This document shows positions 49,839 through 59,258 of a stretch of DNA of 64,000 nucleotides, piece after piece. The translations under genes were made by a program, and so were the position numbers. How positions within the stretch are numbered: the stretch's first letter is position 1; each line of letters opens with the position of its first letter. Under the pieces are notes generated by a model, which saw nothing but the letters and a program-made list of their open reading frames with translations, did no database searches and was not told the DNA's origin. The stretch is taken from the NCBI RefSeq assembly GCF_003852425.1, contig NZ_QAJN01000008.1:124001-188000 (forward strand), given 5' to 3'. The DNA comes from Paucibacter sp. KBW04. Its GTDB lineage: Bacteria; Pseudomonadota; Gammaproteobacteria; Burkholderiales; Burkholderiaceae_C.

Positions 49839-49873
49839 CCATGCCGGGGAGGCGCGGTTCAATCAATCAAACA

Positions 49874-50494
49874 TCAAGCTTGCTGGCGATTGCGGCGGCG
49901 GGCCACAAAGCCCAGGGCGCCCAGGCCGGCCAGCATCAGGGCATAGGTTTGGGGCTCGGGCACGGCCGCGGTCAGGCTGACCTTGTCCAGCGAGCTCCCC
50001 AGGGTGTCGCTGGTGCCGGTGGCGCGGAAGCCGATGGTGGTCGAAGCGCCGGCAACAAAGCTGGTGCTGAAGGTGGTCCAGTTGTTATTGGTGGTCGCGG
50101 CGGGCAGGGCGGCCAGCGCCGTCCAGGTCGTGCCGCCGTCTACCGTGAAGTCCAGGCCATTGGTCGCGACCGCCGTGCCGGGGCGGTTGGCGTAGGCGAA
50201 GCTGAAGTTGTAGCTCTGACCGGCCTGGGTGGCGATGGTCTGGAACATGCTGCTGTTCTTGGTCGTGTCCAGCTCGACATAGTTCAGGCCGTCAAACGCG
50301 CTGCCAGCGATGTTGTTGCGCAGCTCGATGCCGGCGCCCACGCCGGTCCAGCCATTGATATTGCTGAAATTGCTCCAGGCGCCGTTGGCCAGGGCATTGT
50401 CTTCAAAGCTGCCGTTGACCACCAGATTCGGGGTCGCAGCCAGGGCGAACACAGGCGAAGCCAGCAGAGCGATGGTGGTGAGAACCTTTTTCAT
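49874..50494 (-). CDS. PEP-CTERM sorting-domain protein
   Basis: 206 residues with a signal peptide (MKKVLTTIALLASPVFALAA). The mature part opens NLVVNGSFEDNALANGAWSN, a motif common in carbohydrate-binding-like PEP-CTERM proteins (DUF642/CBM-like beta sandwich). The C-terminus carries VPEPQTYALMLAGLGALGF and RRRNRQQA, an anchor nearly identical to that of the protein encoded at 4387. It is probably exported and processed by an exosortase encoded elsewhere. It is a single gene with its own terminator. Confidence 0.85.
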   Translation of the reverse strand: MKKVLTTIALLASPVFALAATPNLVVNGSFEDNALANGAWSNFSNINGWTGVGAGIELRNNIAGSAFDGLNYVELDTTKNSSMFQTIATQAGQSYNFSFAYANRPGTAVATNGLDFTVDGGTTWTALAALPAATTNNNWTTFSTSFVAGASTTIGFRATGTSDTLGSSLDKVSLTAAVPEPQTYALMLAGLGALGFVARRRNRQQA

Positions 50495-50680
50495 ACGAAT
50501 CCTTTTGGGTGGGGCGGCGCTATCGAAGCGCGACAGAAGCTATTGTTCAGAAGTCCCTGTCCATCGCCATCCCCGTGGACAAAGGGTTCTGGCGGCACAT
50601 CGTGAATCGCATCACGTTTGCGGCCGAAACTTTGTCCCCTCGCAGCGGCTTGGTGCGATTGGCGTGCGCTTGGCGTGTGA

Positions 50681-50719
50681 AAAAAGCAGCAAGGCCGTTG
50701 CTGGCGCTTGCTGCTTTTT
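50681..50719 (-). terminator. Terminator of prfC (usable in both directions)
   Basis: AAAAAGCAGCAAG and CTTGCTGCTTTTT are perfect inverted copies (13 bp) around a 13-base loop, with T-runs on either strand. It lies 34-72 bp past the prfC stop. Confidence 0.85.
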
Positions 50720-50752
50720 GGGGGGAAGGTGGGCGCTGGGCCGGACCGATCT

Positions 50753-52381
50753 TTACCCTTCCAGCCGCTTCTGGAACACCAGGCCGGCGTGTTCGCGCAA
50801 GGCGTGGAACTTGATCTTGGGCCAGTTGGCTTCGATGGCGCGCAGCTCGGGCGCGTACTCGACCAGCACGGTGGGTGCGTCCACCGCGTCGTAGGCCATG
50901 CGGTGGTCGTTGGCGTCGATGAAGCGTTTGAGCTCTTTCTCGTCGTCGCAAGTGACCCAGCGTGCCACCTGGAAGCGGCTGCCGCTGATGCGGGCCTTGC
51001 AGCCGTACTCATGCTCCAGGCGGTGCGCCACCACTTCAAACTGCAGTTGGCCGACGGCGCCCAGCAAAAGCACCGAACCGGCGATGGGGCGGAAGACCTG
51101 GATCGCGCCTTCTTCACCCAGCTGCTGCAGGCCGGCCTTGAGCTGCTTGGTCTTGAGTGGGTCGGCCACTTCGACGCTGCGGAACATTTCCGGGGCGAAG
51201 AAGGGCAGGCCGGTGAACTGCAGGGCCTCGCCCTCGGTGATGGTGTCACCCAGCTGCAGCACGCCGTGGTTGGGGATACCAATGATGTCGCCGCCGAAAG
51301 CCTCGTCCAGCAGCTCGCGGCGCTGGCTCAAAAAGCTCACCACCGTGTTGGGGCGCAATTCCTTGCCGGAGCGCACCACCTTGAGCCGCATACCGCGCTC
51401 GAAGTGGCCCGAGGCCACGCGCAGGAAAGCGATGCGGTCGCGGTGCGAGGGGTCCATATTGGCCTGAATCTTGAACACCACGCCGGTGAACTTGGGCTCC
51501 TCGGGCTTGACGACGCGCTGCATGGCGGCGCGCTCGCCGGGGGCGGGGGCCAGTTCGACCAGGGCGTCCAGAATTTCCTGCACGCCGAAGTTGTTGACGG
51601 CCGAGCCGAAGAACATGGGCGTTTGCTTGCCGGTCAGGAACTCGTCCAGATCAAAGGTCGCCGCGGCATCCTGCACCAGCTCGATCTCGCCCTGGGCCTG
51701 CTCGTACTGCATGCCGAAGCGCTCGGCATAAGCCGGGTTGTTGAGGCCGCTGAGGATTTCGTCGTCGCCGCCCACCCGGTCTTCACCGGGCGAGAACACC
51801 CGCATCTGTTCCTGGCGCAGGTCCATCACGCCGTGGAAATGCTTGCCCATGCCAACCGGCCAGGTGAAGGGCACGACGGTCATGCCCAGCTCGCGCTCGA
51901 TCTCGTCCATCAGGGCCAGCGGGTCTTGCACCTCGCGGTCCATCTTGTTGACGAAGGTCAGGATGGGGGTGTTGCGGGCGCGGCAAACCTGCAGCAGGCG
52001 GCGGGTTTGCGGCTCCACGCCGTTGGCCGCATCGATCACCATCAGGGCCGCGTCCACGGCGGTCAGCACGCGGTAGGTGTCTTCCGAGAAGTCCTGGTGG
52101 CCGGGGGTGTCCAGCAGATTGATCACGCAGTCGCGGTACTCCATCTGCATCACCGAGGAGGCGACCGAGATGCCGCGCTGCTTTTCGATCTCCATCCAGT
52201 CCGAGGTCGCATGGCGCGAGGCCTTGCGAGCCTTGACCGAGCCGGCAATCTGGATCGCGCCCGAGAACAGCAAGAGCTTCTCGGTCAGCGTGGTCTTGCC
52301 CGCATCCGGGTGGGAGATGATGGCGAAGGTGCGGCGGCGCTTGACTTCGGTTTGAATGCGGGTCGGGAGATCGGCGGACAT
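50753..52381 (-). CDS. prfC: Peptide chain release factor 3
   Basis: 542 residues. GTPase motifs are all in place: G1 SHPDAGKTT, G2 region QRGISVASSVM, G3 DTPGHQDF and G4 NKMD. RF3 is an EF-G-like GTPase that frees RF1 and RF2 from the ribosome after peptide release. Later domains match the family (GMRLKVVRSGKELRP, SVLLLGAVGQLQFEVVAHRL). The ATG at 52379-52381 gives the natural length. It is monocistronic, ended by a strong hairpin. Confidence 0.97.
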   Translation of the reverse strand: MSADLPTRIQTEVKRRRTFAIISHPDAGKTTLTEKLLLFSGAIQIAGSVKARKASRHATSDWMEIEKQRGISVASSVMQMEYRDCVINLLDTPGHQDFSEDTYRVLTAVDAALMVIDAANGVEPQTRRLLQVCRARNTPILTFVNKMDREVQDPLALMDEIERELGMTVVPFTWPVGMGKHFHGVMDLRQEQMRVFSPGEDRVGGDDEILSGLNNPAYAERFGMQYEQAQGEIELVQDAAATFDLDEFLTGKQTPMFFGSAVNNFGVQEILDALVELAPAPGERAAMQRVVKPEEPKFTGVVFKIQANMDPSHRDRIAFLRVASGHFERGMRLKVVRSGKELRPNTVVSFLSQRRELLDEAFGGDIIGIPNHGVLQLGDTITEGEALQFTGLPFFAPEMFRSVEVADPLKTKQLKAGLQQLGEEGAIQVFRPIAGSVLLLGAVGQLQFEVVAHRLEHEYGCKARISGSRFQVARWVTCDDEKELKRFIDANDHRMAYDAVDAPTVLVEYAPELRAIEANWPKIKFHALREHAGLVFQKRLEG

Positions 52382-52562
52382 GGGGCTGGTGGGCGCGACA
52401 AGCCCCAAGGCCCACGCGCAGATTCGAAGGTAAGGGCGGGATTATCGCAGTGGCGGGCTGGGCGCGTGGCCTCAGGGCTCAGAGCCGAGCGCAAGAAGCG
52501 GGTGGCCGGGCCGCCACGCGCCGCCTAGGCTGTGGGCTTGTGAAACTTTGCGAGCCTCAAGC

Positions 52563-53051
52563 ATGCTGCCATCGACCGCCTCCTACCGGGTCGTCCCTTT
52601 GCGTCAGGACTTTGTGCAACGCGCCCGTTCAGAGGGCTTGGACGATCTCGATCAGCCCGTGGAACATCACATCGCCCAGGGCGGCGAGCCCTGTCGCGAC
52701 GCCTTGCGCCGCGCCCGCCCTGGCGAGCGCTTAATCCTGGCCAGCTACTGCCCGTTTGAGCAGGTCGGCCCCTACCGTGAGTACGGGCCCGTCTTTCTGC
52801 TGGCCGACCCTGCGGCCCAGCCCCTGGGCGCATCCCGCCTGCCTTTGCAAGGCGAGCCGCCTTATCTGAGGGACAGCTTTGTGCTGCGGGCCTACTCGGC
52901 CCAGCAGCGCATCGTGGCGGCCGAGATCGTCCACCCGGCCCAGGCCGAGCCTGCTTTGCTCGGCCTGCTGGCGCGTGCCGATGTGGACTTTGTGCTGGCG
53001 CGCTTCGCGGCCTACGGCTGCTATGCCTGCCGCGTCGAGCGAGGCGGCTAG
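52563..53051 (+). CDS. DUF1203 domain protein
   Basis: 162 residues, soluble. The sequence matches DUF1203: CRDALRRARPGERLILASYC followed by PFEQVGPYREYGPVFL, then SFVLRAYSAQQRIVAAEIV and a C-terminal FVLARFAAYGCYACRVER. Function is unknown; the family is small and usually encoded alone. The ATG at 52563 is used; a TTG five codons upstream is less likely. An AraC-type regulator gene follows 31 bp downstream on the same strand, so the two may be cotranscribed. Confidence 0.85.
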   Translation: MLPSTASYRVVPLRQDFVQRARSEGLDDLDQPVEHHIAQGGEPCRDALRRARPGERLILASYCPFEQVGPYREYGPVFLLADPAAQPLGASRLPLQGEPPYLRDSFVLRAYSAQQRIVAAEIVHPAQAEPALLGLLARADVDFVLARFAAYGCYACRVERGG

Positions 53052-53082
53052 TTGCGGGGCCAAGCGCAATAGACTGCGGGCC

Positions 53083-54063
53083 ATGCAGCCCAACCCTACA
53101 GAACGCGACAGCTCGGCGCTCTACACCCAGCGCATGAACAAGGTGCTGGACCATATCGATCGGCATCTGGACCAGAACCTGGAACTGGCCGATCTGGCCG
53201 AGGTCGCTCACTTCTCAGCCTTCCATTTCCATCGCGTTTTCGCGGCCTGGATGGGCGAGACCTTGGGCGACTATCTGCGTCGCCGCCGTCTGGATGTGGC
53301 CGCGCTCTATCTGGTCATCGAACCCACCATGCCGGTCCTGGAGATCGCCCTGAACGTGGGCTTTGGCTCGGGCGAGGCCCTGGCGCGGGCCTTCAAGCTA
53401 CGCTTTGCCAGCACGCCTAGCCAGTGGCGTGAGCAGGCTCCGCGGCGCTGGGCCGAGCAGCTGCATGCGGCGCGGCGCTTGGCAGAGCAGGCGCAGAGCA
53501 ATCTGGATCAGGCGCTGAGCAATCCTGATCAGTTGCCGCAGCGGCATGCCGTGAATTATCAGGACTCCTCAATTTCGCATCCGGAGTTCTGCATGAAAGT
53601 CACCATCCAAACCCTGCCGCCCGTGCGCGTCGCCTATCTTCGCCATATCGGCCCCTACGGCCCAGCTATCAGCCGTTTCTGGCCCGAGCAGGTCATGCCT
53701 TGGCTGATCGCCCATGGCTTGGAGAAGGCGCCGCGCTACGGCATCGGCCATGACGATCCCTTGATCACCGAAGGCGCCAAATGCCGCTACGACGCCTGTG
53801 TGCCGGTGGCGCCGGACTTCGTCGCCAAGAACCCGGCGGGCATCGCGGAGCTGCCAGGCGGGCGCTATGCCTGCGCCGAGTTCTTCGGCGACGGCCCGGC
53901 TGCCAGCCTGGCCTGGACCGAGTTGCTGCGTGAGTGGCTGCCCAAGAGTGGGTATCAGGTGGACTCGCGCCCCTTCTTCGAGTACTACCCGGCCGATGCC
54001 CGCTACGACTTGGAGACCGGCCGATTTGAGTGCCAGCTTTGCGTGCCCTTGCGCGGCCTGTAG
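53083..54063 (+). CDS. AraC-family regulator with GyrI-like effector domain
   Basis: 326 residues. The N-terminal AraC DNA-binding domain (LADLAEVAHFSAFHFHRVFA; VLEIALNVGFGSGEALARAF) is followed by a linker and a C-terminal GyrI/SHV-type small-molecule binding domain (VTIQTLPPVRVAYLRHIGPY, GRYACAEFFGDGP). This layout is shared with Rob-like proteins and with regulators of multidrug efflux; the ligand is not known. The ATG at 53083 is used; the frame continues upstream but inside the DUF1203 gene. It converges with the DUF1254 gene 18 bp away. Confidence 0.9.
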   Translation: MQPNPTERDSSALYTQRMNKVLDHIDRHLDQNLELADLAEVAHFSAFHFHRVFAAWMGETLGDYLRRRRLDVAALYLVIEPTMPVLEIALNVGFGSGEALARAFKLRFASTPSQWREQAPRRWAEQLHAARRLAEQAQSNLDQALSNPDQLPQRHAVNYQDSSISHPEFCMKVTIQTLPPVRVAYLRHIGPYGPAISRFWPEQVMPWLIAHGLEKAPRYGIGHDDPLITEGAKCRYDACVPVAPDFVAKNPAGIAELPGGRYACAEFFGDGPAASLAWTELLREWLPKSGYQVDSRPFFEYYPADARYDLETGRFECQLCVPLRGL

Positions 54064-54081
54064 ATCTGGGGGCAGCTGGCT

Positions 54082-55563
54082 TCAAGCCACCCGTGTCAGC
54101 GCCGGCGGGTCGTAGCGCTGCTCGATGATCTCCTTGGCGGGCATGTAGTTGCGCATGGTGAGGTTGAAATTGCCTTCCTTGGGCGCGGGCAGCCAGTTGC
54201 TGAGCTTGTCCTCGCTGGGGCGCTCGGCCTGGATGTAGATGCGCAGCGAGCCGTCGGCGTCGAACTTCAGGCCCTTCATGTTTTCGCGTATGGCCCAGCG
54301 ATTGATCTCGTTCTCCACCAGATTGAAGTTCTGATACAGGGTGAAGGACCAGAAGGCCTCGACCTTGGGGAACTGGTCTTTGCGCATGAATAACTCGTAG
54401 CGACCCTTGCTATTGAGCCGTTCGCCGTTCTGGTCCTGCGAGGCCCATAGATAGGTGCATTCACGGGGCGGGTGGGCCACGATGCCCCACAGGCTTTGCC
54501 AGGCCGAACGCATGATGTAGTCATGGGTACTGGCCTGGCCAATGTCGGTGGGGAAGTAAAACCAGCCGTTGACGGCCCGCGCCCAGGGCCGCTCGACATG
54601 GCTGCGCAGCACGCGCAGGCCGTCGCGGGCGGCTCGGGCCAGGCCGCGGTTGGTCTCGGGCGAGTTCTTGCTCAGGTCCAGACCCGGGCCGATGCCGACG
54701 GTCTTGAAGCCCTCCAGCAGAATCTGCTCATGGGCCGGCGGCGGGTTCTCGATCAGCATCTGATTGAGGATGACAAAAGGCCGCAGCGGCTTGCCGGCCA
54801 GGGCGCTGACGTCGAACACATTCTTGTCGCTGGCAACGAACTCGCGCCCGGCCAGGAAGTCGGCCAGGGGCGTGATCTTGGTCTGGGCAAAGCGCTCCTT
54901 GGCCCAGGCAATCTCCTTGGCGTCGTCCTGGTCGATGCGCAAGCGCACCAGGGCGAAGACCCATTTCTGCGGGCACTCAATCACGCGATCGAAACGGCCC
55001 TTGGGCAGCTCGCCCTGCCAGCCCGGGGGCAGCAGCAGGAAGTTGCCATGCAAAGGCCCGCCGGAGCGCTTGCTGAGGTAGGCAAAGTTGTTGGTGTAGA
55101 GGTCGGACAGCTGGACCGAGAAGTAATGGCCTTGCGGGTCCACCGGGCTGATCACCATGGGGCCCGAACGCAGGTCGATGAAGGCGCCGGCATAGACGGT
55201 GTCGGTATTGAAGGAGCCGCCGTCTTGGTAGAAGGAGGTGGCGACGAAGTGCTTGGTGGTGATCCATGAGTTGATGGGGCGCTGCACCGACTTGGGGTTG
55301 ACCGTCCATTGCCACATCAGATTGGCGAAGTAGATCAGCGGCCAGCCCCACTGAAAGGCTTGCAGACCCAGGGCATAGGCATGCAGTTCACGCGGGTCGG
55401 CGCCCGCGGCTTCTTGGCCGCCGAGGATGTCCAGTGCGCGCGCGGCCTTGGCCTCGGCACTCTCCTTGGGCGGGGTGGTTTGCTGGGCCAAGGCGTTTGT
55501 GCCGCTCAGGCCGACACCTGCTGTCAGCAGCGTTTGTTGCAACCAATTGCGACGTTTGAGCAT
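54082..55563 (-). CDS. Exported DUF1254/DUF1214 protein
   Basis: 493 residues with a signal peptide that begins with Arg residues (KRRNWLQQTLLTAGVGLSG). The first domain matches DUF1254 (AYALGLQAFQWGWPLIYFA, FNTDTVYAGAFIDLRSGPMV); the C-terminal part matches DUF1214 (FWSFTLYQNFNLVENEINRW). Proteins with this pair are exported and widespread, and are of unknown function. It is the last gene of a three-gene minus-strand group with a secreted protein and an alkyl sulfatase, so a role linked to sulfate-ester metabolism or detergents is possible. Confidence 0.85.
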   Translation of the reverse strand: MLKRRNWLQQTLLTAGVGLSGTNALAQQTTPPKESAEAKAARALDILGGQEAAGADPRELHAYALGLQAFQWGWPLIYFANLMWQWTVNPKSVQRPINSWITTKHFVATSFYQDGGSFNTDTVYAGAFIDLRSGPMVISPVDPQGHYFSVQLSDLYTNNFAYLSKRSGGPLHGNFLLLPPGWQGELPKGRFDRVIECPQKWVFALVRLRIDQDDAKEIAWAKERFAQTKITPLADFLAGREFVASDKNVFDVSALAGKPLRPFVILNQMLIENPPPAHEQILLEGFKTVGIGPGLDLSKNSPETNRGLARAARDGLRVLRSHVERPWARAVNGWFYFPTDIGQASTHDYIMRSAWQSLWGIVAHPPRECTYLWASQDQNGERLNSKGRYELFMRKDQFPKVEAFWSFTLYQNFNLVENEINRWAIRENMKGLKFDADGSLRIYIQAERPSEDKLSNWLPAPKEGNFNLTMRNYMPAKEIIEQRYDPPALTRVA

Positions 55564-55643
55564 GGTGGTTTTGCTTCCGTGGGTCTTGTCGGTGAAAGAG
55601 TCCTGGCCATGCAAGGTGGCCAGGAGATGTTGGCGAGCCGCTC

Positions 55644-57065
55644 TTAGCGAGCAGGGCAGCCCCTGGCCTCAAACGCGGCCTTGTCCTGGTAGGCCAAGTC
55701 GGGGTAGTAGTCGCCCAGCACCTGTCTTTCTTCGCCCGGTTTTTGCACCTTGGCCAAGCTGTGCGCAAAGGCAGGCGAGGGCAGCAGGTGGCGGAAGATC
55801 AGATAGCCGCCATGCGGATTGCCGATGCCATCGCCTTCGCCCCATGGCAGCCAAGCCACGCCACATTCGGCGCGGGCATTGGCGGGTCGATGGGCCGGGC
55901 TGCTGACGACGATGTTGTAGCGGCCCTGCTCGTTCAAAGGCACTTGTTCGTCAAACAGGCAGGCATCGACCGCGCCGTCGGCAATCGAGCGACCTTTGCA
56001 CAGCGACCAGTAACGCATATCGAGCTCGCCAGTCATCTTGGGCCCGCCGCGCCAGGTCACCGCCGTGCGCGGCGCCTTGCCTCGTAGCAGCAAGGTCTGG
56101 CCATAACGGTCATCCAGATAGGTCGTCATATAGCTGTTGTCCAAGGTGCCGTAGAAACCGCTGCGGCGGCTGGCGTCGATGCGGCTGCGCATGCCTTCAA
56201 ACGGCGTGTTGATCAAGACATTGCTCAGGGTGTGCAGGGGGTTGAAGAAGCTGTTCCAGGAGACCGGCGCGGGCTGGGCGGGGTGGTAGGGCGCGCGGGC
56301 ACCGGGGATTTTGAAAAGGGCTCGATTGCCCTCGGCCGTGCTGCGGTAGTCCCGTACCGCGGCCTCAGGCACGCCAATGGCGCGGCAAAGGGCTTCGCCG
56401 TCCAGGCGGTGGCCACTGGCCAGCCTGAGTTGCGGCCGGGGCAGGGCCACGCCGCCCTTCACATCGCGGCCCTGGTCGGGCACATAGACGCGCATCCACA
56501 GCTGGTAGACACCGGCTTCATCGGGCATGAACAAGGTGTTGGGCGGGCGCTGAGCCTCGTCCACCCGCTGCCCCGCTTGCAGATCGCGCGGCTGCAGGGC
56601 CACGGTGTATTGGCGTTGCTTGGCTTGGCGGTCGGCGCCGGGCAGAAAAGGGTTGCTGCTGCCTGGGGCGGGCCGGATCAGGAGATCGCTGAGCGAGTCC
56701 ACCGGCTGCCCCATGGGGTTGTAGGAGGCAAAAGACAGGTAGCGGGCATGGGGGAACTCGCCCTCCAGGCTCAGGCTGGCACCAACAGGCAGTTTGAATT
56801 GGGCGATCCAGTACACCACGCCCAGATCGGGTGAGAGGATGTTGAAGGTGTCGGACTTGAGCGTGCCGGTCCAGAAGCAGTCGCTCAGGCCTTTGCCGGC
56901 ATGGCGGCGCGCGATTTCTTCGGCCGTATAGGGTTGCACGCTGGGCGTGGCCTGGCGTAGGCGCTGAGCCACATCGGCTGCGGCCGCGGCCTCGCCTTGC
57001 GCCGCGCTTGGACCGGCCGTGAACAGCAAGATCAGTCCGAGGCTGCTGAGAAGGTGCTTGGGCAT
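55644..57065 (-). CDS. Exported protein of unknown function
   Basis: 473 residues; signal peptide MPKHLLSSLGLILLFTAGPS then AAAQG-type cleavage. I do not recognise a named family with confidence; segments such as DLGVVYWIAQFKLPVGASLS, MPDEAGVYQLWMRVYVP and LDMRYWSLCKGRS suggest a beta-rich extracytoplasmic domain distantly like the DUF1214 region of the next protein. It lies between the alkyl-sulfatase gene (22 bp upstream) and the DUF1254 gene (80 bp downstream), so the three are likely cotranscribed. Confidence 0.7.
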   Translation of the reverse strand: MPKHLLSSLGLILLFTAGPSAAQGEAAAAADVAQRLRQATPSVQPYTAEEIARRHAGKGLSDCFWTGTLKSDTFNILSPDLGVVYWIAQFKLPVGASLSLEGEFPHARYLSFASYNPMGQPVDSLSDLLIRPAPGSSNPFLPGADRQAKQRQYTVALQPRDLQAGQRVDEAQRPPNTLFMPDEAGVYQLWMRVYVPDQGRDVKGGVALPRPQLRLASGHRLDGEALCRAIGVPEAAVRDYRSTAEGNRALFKIPGARAPYHPAQPAPVSWNSFFNPLHTLSNVLINTPFEGMRSRIDASRRSGFYGTLDNSYMTTYLDDRYGQTLLLRGKAPRTAVTWRGGPKMTGELDMRYWSLCKGRSIADGAVDACLFDEQVPLNEQGRYNIVVSSPAHRPANARAECGVAWLPWGEGDGIGNPHGGYLIFRHLLPSPAFAHSLAKVQKPGEERQVLGDYYPDLAYQDKAAFEARGCPAR

Positions 57066-57087
57066 GGTGATCTCTCTTCGATCGGAA

Positions 57088-59094
57088 TCAACGCGTGACG
57101 ATGGGGAAGGTGCCGGCGGCCTTGTCGATCAGGCTGAAGAAGCGGCCCAGATCCAGGGTGCTGCCTTCGATCTTGGTCTGGTCTGACAGCAGCAAGTCCT
57201 TGGCGCCGGCCGAGCCGGTCATCATGCGCAGGAAGAAGGGCTTGGTCAGCGTCAAGGTCGCGTTCGCATCGGTGGCGGCCGGCGCCTTTTTGTGGTGCAG
57301 GACCGAGTTGCTCAGCTGCAGCACATAGCTGTCCCCAGGGCTGTCCGAGAAGACCAGATTGATCTTCAGCTGCAGGCCATCGGCCTTCTCCGCATTGATG
57401 CCGGCGGCCATGGCTTCCAGGAAGCGCTCGATGGGGGTGTGCTGCAGCATATCGATCAGCATGGCCGAGGTAATGCCTTTGTCGGGCGGGCCCTGGCGCA
57501 GCTCCAGCGCGCCGGTCAGATAGAAATTGCGCCAGGGGGCCGACTCGGCCATATAGCCCAGCTGTTCAAAGCTGCGCGCCAGCAGCTCGCTGGCGGCCTT
57601 GTCCTTGGGCTGGGTGTAGACCAGCTGCTTGAGCAGTTCCGTGGCCCAGCGGAAGTCGCCGGCGTCAAAAGCTTGTTGGGCAGCGCTCATGGCCTTGTCC
57701 GGGCCACCGGCCAGTTTGATATAGCGCTGCGCCAGCTCCAGCGGCGGCAGGCCATCTAGATTGGCGGGGTGGGCATCGAACCAGCCCATGTAAAACTGGT
57801 AGACCGCCCGTGCGTTGTGCCGCACCGTGCCGTAGTAGCCGCGCACATGCAGATGGTCTTGCAAGGCCTTGGGCAGGCGCATGTTCTCGGCGATCTCGGC
57901 GCCGTTCAGGCCTGCGTTGATGCCACGCACCGTCTGGTCGTGGATGAATTTGTAGACATCGCGTTGCTTGGCGATGAAGTCGCGGATATTGGCCTCGCCC
58001 CACACCGGCCAGTGGTGCTGGTTGAACACCACCTCGGCGCCCTGGAGTTGCTTCAGAGAGCCGTCCAGATAGGCGGCCCATTTGAGCGCGTCCCGCACCT
58101 TGGCGCCGCGCAAGGTGTAGAGGTTGTGCAAGGTATGGCTCATCAACTCGGCGCCGCCATAGGCCTGCAGCTCGGGCAGGGCGAAGGTGAACTCGGAGGG
58201 CGCCTCGCTGCCCGGCACGTTGTAGAAGATGAAGCGCACGCCGTCCAGCGCCAGCTCCTGCTGCTCGCCCTCGACCAATTGGGTGGGCGGCAAGATGCCC
58301 ACCTGGCCATAGGCCACGGCCTTGCCCAGGCCGTCGTCCACCAAGCCGGTGGCCGAGCGCGGCAGGCGGCTGCCGTACATATACATGGAGCGCCGCCCCA
58401 TGGCGGCCCCCACCATCACGTTCTCACTGGTGGCCTCTTCCATGAAACCCGCCGGGGCGACGATGGGCACGGCGCGGGCCTTGGCCTCCTCCGCCGAGAG
58501 CACGCCCAGAGCCCCGCCGAAATGATCGGCATGGCTGTGGGTGAACACAATCGCCGACACCGGCTTATTGCCCAGGTGCTGGCGCGCAAACGCCATGGCG
58601 GCGGCGGCGGTCTCGCGCGAGGTCAGGGTGTCCACCACAATCCAGCCGCTCTTGCCCTCGATCAGGGTGATATTGGCCAGGTCAAAGCCGCGCAGCTGCC
58701 AGATGCCGTTGCGCACCTTGTAGAGGCCGATCTGGTTGTTCAGCAAGGCTTGGCGCCACAAGCTGGGGTTGACGGTGGCCGGAGCCGCGCCCTGCACAAA
58801 GGCAAAGGCCTCGTAGTCCCAGATCACTTCGCCCGCCGCATTCTTGACCTGGCCCTTGGGCGCGGCGATGAAGCCGCGCCTGGCGTCGGCAAAGGCCGCC
58901 GGGTCCGACAAGTCGGCCGCTCGAGCCGTGGCTTGCTGGGCCTCTTGCACCTGGCTTGTCACGCCCGAGGAGGCCGAAGGCGCGGCTTGGCGCCCACAGC
59001 CGGCCAGCAGGCCGACCAGGATGGTGGCGCCGACCAAGGCCTGGCAAGGCCTGATCCAAAGCGCGCGCGAACTTGCCAATTCATTTTTGTTCAA
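57088..59094 (-). CDS. SdsA-type (class III) alkyl sulfatase, lipoprotein
   Basis: 668 residues with a lipobox (LVGLLAGC). The metallo-beta-lactamase core shows HSHADH (His186, His188, Asp190, His191); further zinc ligands are probably the Glu residues in GSEAPSE and GGAELMSH and the His in HHWPVWG. An alpha-helical dimerisation domain and a C-terminal SCP2-like domain follow, as in Pseudomonas SdsA1, which cleaves primary alkyl sulfates such as SDS. The start is a TTG at 59092-59094 with an AGGAGA ribosome site 6 bp upstream; no in-frame ATG has such a site. The gene leads a minus-strand group and is divergent from a LysR gene. Confidence 0.9.
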   Translation of the reverse strand: MNKNELASSRALWIRPCQALVGATILVGLLAGCGRQAAPSASSGVTSQVQEAQQATARAADLSDPAAFADARRGFIAAPKGQVKNAAGEVIWDYEAFAFVQGAAPATVNPSLWRQALLNNQIGLYKVRNGIWQLRGFDLANITLIEGKSGWIVVDTLTSRETAAAAMAFARQHLGNKPVSAIVFTHSHADHFGGALGVLSAEEAKARAVPIVAPAGFMEEATSENVMVGAAMGRRSMYMYGSRLPRSATGLVDDGLGKAVAYGQVGILPPTQLVEGEQQELALDGVRFIFYNVPGSEAPSEFTFALPELQAYGGAELMSHTLHNLYTLRGAKVRDALKWAAYLDGSLKQLQGAEVVFNQHHWPVWGEANIRDFIAKQRDVYKFIHDQTVRGINAGLNGAEIAENMRLPKALQDHLHVRGYYGTVRHNARAVYQFYMGWFDAHPANLDGLPPLELAQRYIKLAGGPDKAMSAAQQAFDAGDFRWATELLKQLVYTQPKDKAASELLARSFEQLGYMAESAPWRNFYLTGALELRQGPPDKGITSAMLIDMLQHTPIERFLEAMAAGINAEKADGLQLKINLVFSDSPGDSYVLQLSNSVLHHKKAPAATDANATLTLTKPFFLRMMTGSAGAKDLLLSDQTKIEGSTLDLGRFFSLIDKAAGTFPIVTR

Positions 59095-59212
59095 AGCTTG
59101 TCTCCTGCTTTGTTGTGGCCTTGTTTGGGCCTGCGACGGCTCTCTATTCACGGGGAATGGGCCGAAGTCAGGCGCATGATCAACAATCCGAAACAATGTG
59201 TCCAATGCATCT

Positions 59213-59230
59213 TCATCATCATGATGATGA
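59213..59230. promoter_or_regulatory. 18-bp perfect palindrome, LysR operator candidate
   Basis: TCATCATCATGATGATGA is a perfect palindrome in the 164-bp divergent region between the alkyl-sulfatase group and the LysR gene, 29 bp before the LysR start. Its CAT/ATG repeats make it partly low complexity, so binding is unproven. Confidence 0.5.
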
Positions 59231-59258
59231 GTTTGGGTAATTCACGGAGGCTCACCCC

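Noticed and set aside
50708-52528. Plus-strand open frame of about 600 codons opposite prfC
   Set aside because: It mirrors prfC, whose GTPase motifs are complete on the minus strand.
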